From Croceicoccus sp. (GTDB taxonomy: Bacteria > Pseudomonadota > Alphaproteobacteria > Sphingomonadales > Sphingomonadaceae): 10,101 nucleotides of DNA. Below, in pieces: positions 6,473 through 10,101 of the stretch. Under the pieces are notes generated by a model. That model was not told the origin of the DNA. It saw only the letters and a program-made list of their open reading frames with translations, and made no database searches. The first letter of the stretch is position 1, and the number at the start of each line of letters is the position of its first letter. The stretch lies in contig JAPYSD010000083.1 of NCBI GenBank assembly GCA_029936705.1, positions 1 to 10,101 on the forward strand. The letters are read 5' to 3'. Both the position numbers and the translations under genes were made by a program.

Positions 6473-7447
6473 TCACTCGATCTCGCCGCGCTTGCGGCGT
6501 AGGGCACGCCAGGCCGCGACATTGTCGTTGTGGCCTTCCAGCGTATCGCTGAACGCATGGCCCCCGCTTCCGTCCGCGACCATAAAGATCGCCCTGGTCT
6601 CGGCAGGATGCAGCACCGCCAGGATCGATTCGCGGCCCGGATTGGTGATTGGTCCCACCGGCAGACCCGCCATCGAATAGGTATTGTAGCCGTTCACCGC
6701 ATCGATTTCGCTGCGCAGGATGCGGCGGCCCAGCGGCTTGCCCTTGGTGATCGGGTAGATGATCGTCGGATCGGCCTGCAGGCGCATGCCCTTGCGCAGG
6801 CGGTTGCTGTAGAGGCCCGCGACCATGCGCCGCTCGCGCGGGACGCCGGTCTCTTTCTCGACGATGGCGGCCAGCGTGATGGCCTCTTGCGGCGTGGCAA
6901 CGGGCAGGTCCTTGTCGCGCTTGGGCCATTCGGCGGCGATGAACTCATTCATCGCGGTCTGCATGCGGCCAAGCACGTCCGCCCTCGCCTCGCCGCGTTC
7001 GAAATCATAGCTGTCGGGCAGCACCGATCCCTCGGCCGGGACCGCCACCTCGCCCTTCAGCAGCGGTTCGGCCATCAGCCGTTCGTGGACCATGACAGAG
7101 GGCAGGCCCTCGGGGATGGTGACGAAGCGGCGGATGACCTCGCCGTGCTGCAGCGTTTCGAGGATGGTCGCGGGGCTGGCGCCGGCGGGGATCGCGAATT
7201 CGCCCGCCTTGACCGGGTCGCCGCTGGCCAGCAGCTTGGCGCGCACCAGGAATCCGCCGGAGGAGGAGATCAGCCCCTCCTCCGCCAGCTTTTGCGCGGT
7301 CGAAGTCAGCGTGGCGCCCTGCGGCACGACGAAGCTGGTCGCCTTGTCCGGCCCGCCGCCGCCATACCACCCGGTCAGGAACCAGCCGCCAGCGCCCAGC
7401 GCCGCCAGCACCATAATGGCGACAAGGACGCTGCAGCCGCGTTTCAT
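6473..7447 (-). CDS. mltG: Endolytic murein transglycosylase MltG
   Basis: The 324-residue protein is close to the family length (E. coli 340). It cleaves nascent glycan strands at the inner membrane, leaving anhydro-muramic ends and limiting strand length during cell wall synthesis. Residues about 7-29 form one N-terminal membrane anchor (LVAIMVLAALGAGGWFL), placing the YceG domain (about 36-315) in the periplasm. The catalytic Glu should be Glu197 in AAIVEKETG, equivalent to Glu218 of E. coli. Other family signatures are GMRLQADPTIIY and GLPVGPITNPG. The ATG follows the fabF stop by 6 nt. Only weak Shine-Dalgarno-like bases precede it, so translation probably depends on ribosomes finishing fabF. 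Gamma-proteobacteria have pabC between fabF and mltG; here it is absent. Confidence 0.96.
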   Translation of the reverse strand: MKRGCSVLVAIMVLAALGAGGWFLTGWYGGGGPDKATSFVVPQGATLTSTAQKLAEEGLISSSGGFLVRAKLLASGDPVKAGEFAIPAGASPATILETLQHGEVIRRFVTIPEGLPSVMVHERLMAEPLLKGEVAVPAEGSVLPDSYDFERGEARADVLGRMQTAMNEFIAAEWPKRDKDLPVATPQEAITLAAIVEKETGVPRERRMVAGLYSNRLRKGMRLQADPTIIYPITKGKPLGRRILRSEIDAVNGYNTYSMAGLPVGPITNPGRESILAVLHPAETRAIFMVADGSGGHAFSDTLEGHNDNVAAWRALRRKRGEIE

Positions 7448-7453
7448 GACGGT

Positions 7454-8716
7454 CTAGTCCACAGCCTTCATGATCAGCGAGGCGTTGGTGCCGCCGAAGC
7501 CGAACGAATTGTTCAGCACCGCGCGCACTTCGCGCTTCTTCGCCGTGTGCGGGACGAGGTCGACGCCCTTGCAGCTTTCGCTCGGGTTGTCGAGGTTGAG
7601 CGTCGGCGGCACGATCTGGTCGCGCATCGCCAGGATGCAGAAGATCGATTCGACCGCGCCCGCGCCGCCCAGCAGGTGGCCGATGGCGGACTTGGTCGAG
7701 GACATGGAAACCCCCTCCATCGCATCGCCGAACAGGCGGCGCACCGCGCCCAGCTCCAGCTCGTCGCCCAGCGGCGTGCTGGTGCCATGCGCGTTGACGT
7801 AGTCGATGTCGGCCGGCGTCATGCCCGCCTTTTTCAGCGCCATTTCCATCGAGCGATAGGCGCCCGACCCTTCCGGATGCGGCGCGGTCACGTGATAGGC
7901 GTCGCCCGACAGGCCATAACCCACGACCTCGGCATAGATCTTCGCGCCGCGCGCCTTGGCATGCTCGTATTCCTCGAGCACGACGACGCCCGCGCCCTCG
8001 CCCATCACGAAACCGTCGCGGGCCTCGTCATAGGGGCGGCTGGCCTTGGTCGGCTCGTCGTTGAAAGCGGTGGACAGCGCGCGCGCCTGGGCAAAGCCCG
8101 CGATGCCGATGGGGCACACGGTCCCCTCGGCGCCGCCCGCCAGCATGATGTCGGCATCGCCGTCCTTGATCATGCGCGCGGCATCGCCGATCGAATGCGC
8201 TCCGGTGGAGCAGGCCGTGACGACCGCGTGGTTCGGACCCATCAGCCCGTACTTGATCGACACTTGGCCGCTGATCAGGTTGATCAGCCGCCCGTGGACG
8301 AAGTGTGGCGAAACGCGGCTCGGGCCCTTTTCGGCCAGGACCAGCGATTCCTTCTCGATCCCCGGAAGGCCGCCGATGCCCGAACCGATCGAGCAGCCCG
8401 CGCGATAGCGCATTTCCTCGGGCATGTCGGCCAGGCCCGCGTCCTCGATCGCCTGTCCGGCGGCATCGATGCCATAGACAATGAAGGGATCGACCTGCCG
8501 CTGGACCTTGTGGTCGACGCGCTTGTCGGGGTCGAAGCCATATTCATGGTCGGCGGGCTTCACCTCGCACGCGATGCGGCATTTCTGGTCGCTTGCATCA
8601 AATCGCGTGATGGGGCCGGCGCCCGACTTCCCGGCGAGCAGATTCGCCCAGACGGTTTCGACTTCCGCGCCAAGCGGGGTGACAAGTCCAAGTCCGGTGA
8701 CAACGACACGGCGCAT
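7454..8716 (-). CDS. fabF: 3-oxoacyl-ACP synthase II (KAS II)
   Basis: The 420-residue enzyme (family about 413) condenses malonyl-ACP with acyl-ACP to elongate fatty acids by two carbons in the cytoplasm. The Cys-His-His triad of KAS I/II enzymes is complete: Cys169 in TACSTGAHS, His310 in NAHGTSTPLGD and His347 in GHLLGGAGAVES. The N-terminus MRRVVVTGLGLVTPLG and the C-terminal NNSFGFGGTNASLI are typical. Start 8716 is chosen over an upstream in-frame start at 8818 because AAGGA lies 6 nt before it and homology begins at MRRVVVTG; the extra 34 residues are low-complexity shadow sequence. It lies 193 nt downstream of acpP, which supplies its substrate carrier, and 6 nt upstream of mltG. Confidence 0.98.
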   Translation of the reverse strand: MRRVVVTGLGLVTPLGAEVETVWANLLAGKSGAGPITRFDASDQKCRIACEVKPADHEYGFDPDKRVDHKVQRQVDPFIVYGIDAAGQAIEDAGLADMPEEMRYRAGCSIGSGIGGLPGIEKESLVLAEKGPSRVSPHFVHGRLINLISGQVSIKYGLMGPNHAVVTACSTGAHSIGDAARMIKDGDADIMLAGGAEGTVCPIGIAGFAQARALSTAFNDEPTKASRPYDEARDGFVMGEGAGVVVLEEYEHAKARGAKIYAEVVGYGLSGDAYHVTAPHPEGSGAYRSMEMALKKAGMTPADIDYVNAHGTSTPLGDELELGAVRRLFGDAMEGVSMSSTKSAIGHLLGGAGAVESIFCILAMRDQIVPPTLNLDNPSESCKGVDLVPHTAKKREVRAVLNNSFGFGGTNASLIMKAVD

Positions 8717-8722
8717 GGGTGA

Positions 8723-8727
8723 TCCTT
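8723..8727 (-). promoter_or_regulatory. Ribosome binding site deciding the fabF start
   Basis: AAGGA on the minus strand lies 6 nt before the ATG at 8716. It supports this start over the longer open frame that begins at 8818. Confidence 0.65.
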
Positions 8728-8880
8728 TCCTTTCGGCCAATCCGCCCGGGGGCGGACATCCTGCCCTTTTCCCGGCCGCCCACGGCGCCCCGCCCCGAAA
8801 CGCAGCAGGCCCAGCCACTTGGGGCCGAGCCTGCCGGTTGCCCGCTACTACCCCGTGGGGACGCGCGGACGTTCAGAGCG

Positions 8881-8900
8881 GAACCGGCAGGAGCCGGCTC
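8881..8900 (-). terminator. Hairpin just after acpP, possible attenuator or RNA end
   Basis: On the minus strand GAGCCGGC and GCCGGTTC form an 8-bp stem (one G-U pair) with a TCCT loop, starting 9 nt after the acpP stop codon. The sequence that follows (CGCTCTG) has no T-run, so a textbook intrinsic terminator is not supported. The position fits partial termination, or a 3' end that stabilises a separate short acpP mRNA. That would let AcpP be made in excess over FabF. Confidence 0.4.
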
Positions 8901-8909
8901 TTTGCAGGC

Positions 8910-9146
8910 TTAGCCCTTGTGCTCTTCGATATATTTCACCGCGTCGCCGACGGTGGTGATCTTTTCGGCGGCATCGTCGGGGATTTCGACCCCGAACTCT
9001 TCCTCGAACGCCATCACCAGCTCGACGATGTCGAGGCTGTCCGCGCCCAGGTCGTCGATAAAGCTCGCGTCCATGGTCACCTTGTCGGCTTCAACGCCCA
9101 GGTGCTCGACGACGATCTTCTTTACGCGTTCCTCGGTGTCGCTCAT
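8910..9146 (-). CDS. acpP: Acyl carrier protein
   Basis: The 78-residue acidic protein is the carrier of growing acyl chains in type II fatty acid synthesis. Ser37 in GADSLDIVELV is the 4'-phosphopantetheine attachment site. The helix II acidic patch (ELVMAFEEEFGVEI) that docks partner enzymes is intact. Length and sequence are entirely typical. GAGAGG stands 7 nt before the ATG, a strong ribosome binding site as expected for an abundant protein. fabF follows downstream on the same strand, while fabD and fabG, often just upstream of acpP, are replaced here by aspS. Confidence 0.98.
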   Translation of the reverse strand: MSDTEERVKKIVVEHLGVEADKVTMDASFIDDLGADSLDIVELVMAFEEEFGVEIPDDAAEKITTVGDAVKYIEEHKG

Positions 9147-9153
9147 GAATAAA

Positions 9154-9159
9154 CCTCTC
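9154..9159 (-). promoter_or_regulatory. Strong ribosome binding site of acpP
   Basis: GAGAGG on the minus strand with a 7-nt AT-rich spacer (TTTATTC) precedes the acpP ATG. No confident promoter was found in 9160-9318. The best guess is TTGCCA at 9244-9249 with TAGGGC at 9221-9226, spacer 17, whose -10 is poor. Confidence 0.6.
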
Positions 9160-9261
9160 GGTACTGAAACAGTCCTGCCCCGAGCGTAACGTGACAGGAT
9201 CGGATTAAATCTCAGCCGTGGCCCTAGTCGGACTGTGCGCCGCTGGCAAGAGCGGGTGACA

Positions 9262-9304
9262 GGCGCTCGACAATTACCCCCGGCAAGGGCCGATCGCCAG
9301 CGCC
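9262..9304 (-). terminator. Possible structured end of the aspS transcript
   Basis: After the aspS stop the minus strand can pair GGCGCT with AGCGCC (9299-9304 and 9262-9267). Inside this lies a small CGGC-CCTT-GCCG hairpin (9281-9292). The outer loop is large and no T-run follows, so this is a weak candidate. Confidence 0.2.
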
Positions 9305-9318
9305 CGCACCGCGCTTCG

Positions 9319-10101
9319 TCATTCGCCGATCTGGTCGGTGCGCGTCTTTTCGGCCTCGCTCGCCTTGGGCTGTTCGGCCAGGCGGATCGACAGCTCGCGC
9401 AGCTGCTTGGGGCTGACCACGCTGGGCGCGCCCATCATCAGGTCCTGCGCGCGCTGGTTCATCGGGAAGGCGATCACCTCGCGGATGTTCGGCTCGTCCG
9501 CCAGCAGCATGACGATGCGGTCGATGCCCGGGGCCGAACCGCCGTGCGGCGGCGCGCCGTACTTGAACGCGTTGATCATGCCCGAGAAATTCGCGTCGAC
9601 CTCTTCCTTGGAATAGCCCGCGATCTCGAACGCCTTGTACATGATGTCCGGGCGATGGTTCCGGATCGCGCCCGACGACAATTCATAGCCGTTGCACACG
9701 ATGTCGTACTGCCACGCCAGGATGTCGAGCGGGTCCTTCGTCTCCAGCGCTTCCATCTCGCCCTGCGGCATCGAGAACGGGTTGTGGCTGAAGTCGATCT
9801 TCTTGAGGTCCTCGTCATACTCGAACATCGGGAAATCGACGATCCAGCAGAACTTGAAGCAGCCCTCCTCGATCAGGCCCAGCTCTTCCGCCGTGCGCGT
9901 GCGCGCCGCGCCCGCCAGCTTGGCCGCTTCCTTTTCCTTGCCCGCGGCAAAGAACAGCCCGTCGTCGGGGCCGAGGCCCAGCTCGTTGTAAAGCTCTTCC
10001 ATGCGATCGGGGCCATGGTTCTTGGCGATCGGGCCGCCGAACTCACCGCCCTTGCGCGTGACATAGCCCAGCCCGGCAAAGCCTTCCTGCCGCGCCCAGT
10101 T
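9319..10101 (-). CDS. aspS: Aspartyl-tRNA synthetase, C-terminal part
   Basis: This class II synthetase charges tRNA-Asp in the cytoplasm; only the last 260 residues are present, of about 590 for bacterial AspRS, so the start lies beyond the right edge. The visible part holds the end of the bacterial-type GAD insertion, then FCWIVDFPMFEYDED and HNPFSMPQGE, the strand NGYELSSGAIRNHRPDI, and motif 3 GGSAPGIDRIVMLL whose Arg contacts ATP. The frame is open and the C-terminus is normal. Many alphaproteobacteria use a non-discriminating AspRS that also charges tRNA-Asn for GatCAB; the anticodon-binding domain that would bear on this is outside the window. It lies upstream of acpP on the same strand with a 172-nt gap. 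Confidence 0.97.
   Translation of the reverse strand, partial: NWARQEGFAGLGYVTRKGGEFGGPIAKNHGPDRMEELYNELGLGPDDGLFFAAGKEKEAAKLAGAARTRTAEELGLIEEGCFKFCWIVDFPMFEYDEDLKKIDFSHNPFSMPQGEMEALETKDPLDILAWQYDIVCNGYELSSGAIRNHRPDIMYKAFEIAGYSKEEVDANFSGMINAFKYGAPPHGGSAPGIDRIVMLLADEPNIREVIAFPMNQRAQDLMMGAPSVVSPKQLRELSIRLAEQPKASEAEKTRTDQIGE

Noticed and set aside
6530..8722. 730-codon open frame on the plus strand, antisense to mltG and fabF
   Set aside because: It lies opposite two certain conserved genes across their junction. Its composition is rich in Arg, Ala, Asp, His and Gly as expected of a GC-rich codon shadow, and it shows no domain.
8717..8818. Upstream in-frame start extending FabF by 34 residues
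   Set aside because: The extension is low-complexity and not family-like, whereas a good ribosome binding site and the normal N-terminus mark the start at 8716.

Overview
The window looks like chromosomal DNA from a GC-rich alphaproteobacterium, most likely a sphingomonad of the Erythrobacteraceae/Sphingomonadaceae type. The reasons are the GC-rich codon use, the block aspS, acpP, fabF, mltG, and an elongator tRNA-Met of the alphaproteobacterial sequence type. This placement is by eye. Every gene I can support lies on the minus strand, so transcription runs from high to low coordinates.

Right part (10101 to 6473), housekeeping: the C-terminal 260 codons of aspartyl-tRNA synthetase (aspS, cut by the window edge), acyl carrier protein (acpP), 3-oxoacyl-ACP synthase II (fabF) and the endolytic murein transglycosylase mltG. 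AcpP carries the acyl chains that FabF elongates. MltG cleaves nascent peptidoglycan and follows fabF after only 6 nt, so the two are probably translationally coupled. A compact hairpin just after the acpP stop may set different RNA levels for acpP and fabF.

Middle part (6472 to 4824): a 469-bp non-coding stretch with a perfect 18-bp inverted repeat, then a 2H phosphoesterase of the 2'-5' RNA ligase family. Next is an elongator tRNA-Met(CAT) with its own sigma70-type promoter and a GC-rich discriminator. A 466-bp non-coding region follows, ending in a clear TATAAT box that abuts a palindrome (candidate operator) in front of the next gene.

Left part (4823 to 1), carbohydrate use: a periplasmic GH3 beta-glucosidase (bglX type, Sec signal peptide), then 73 nt later a GH2 beta-galactosidase-like enzyme with a lipoprotein signal peptide, cut by the left edge after 808 residues. 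These two probably form one operon that trims oligosaccharides in the periplasm or at the outer membrane. Further polysaccharide-use genes may lie beyond position 1.

I found no phage, IS element, CRISPR array or defence system, and no obviously new system. The signals most worth a second look are regulatory: the palindrome at the bglX promoter, the perfect inverted repeat just upstream of the 2H phosphoesterase, and the acpP-fabF hairpin.
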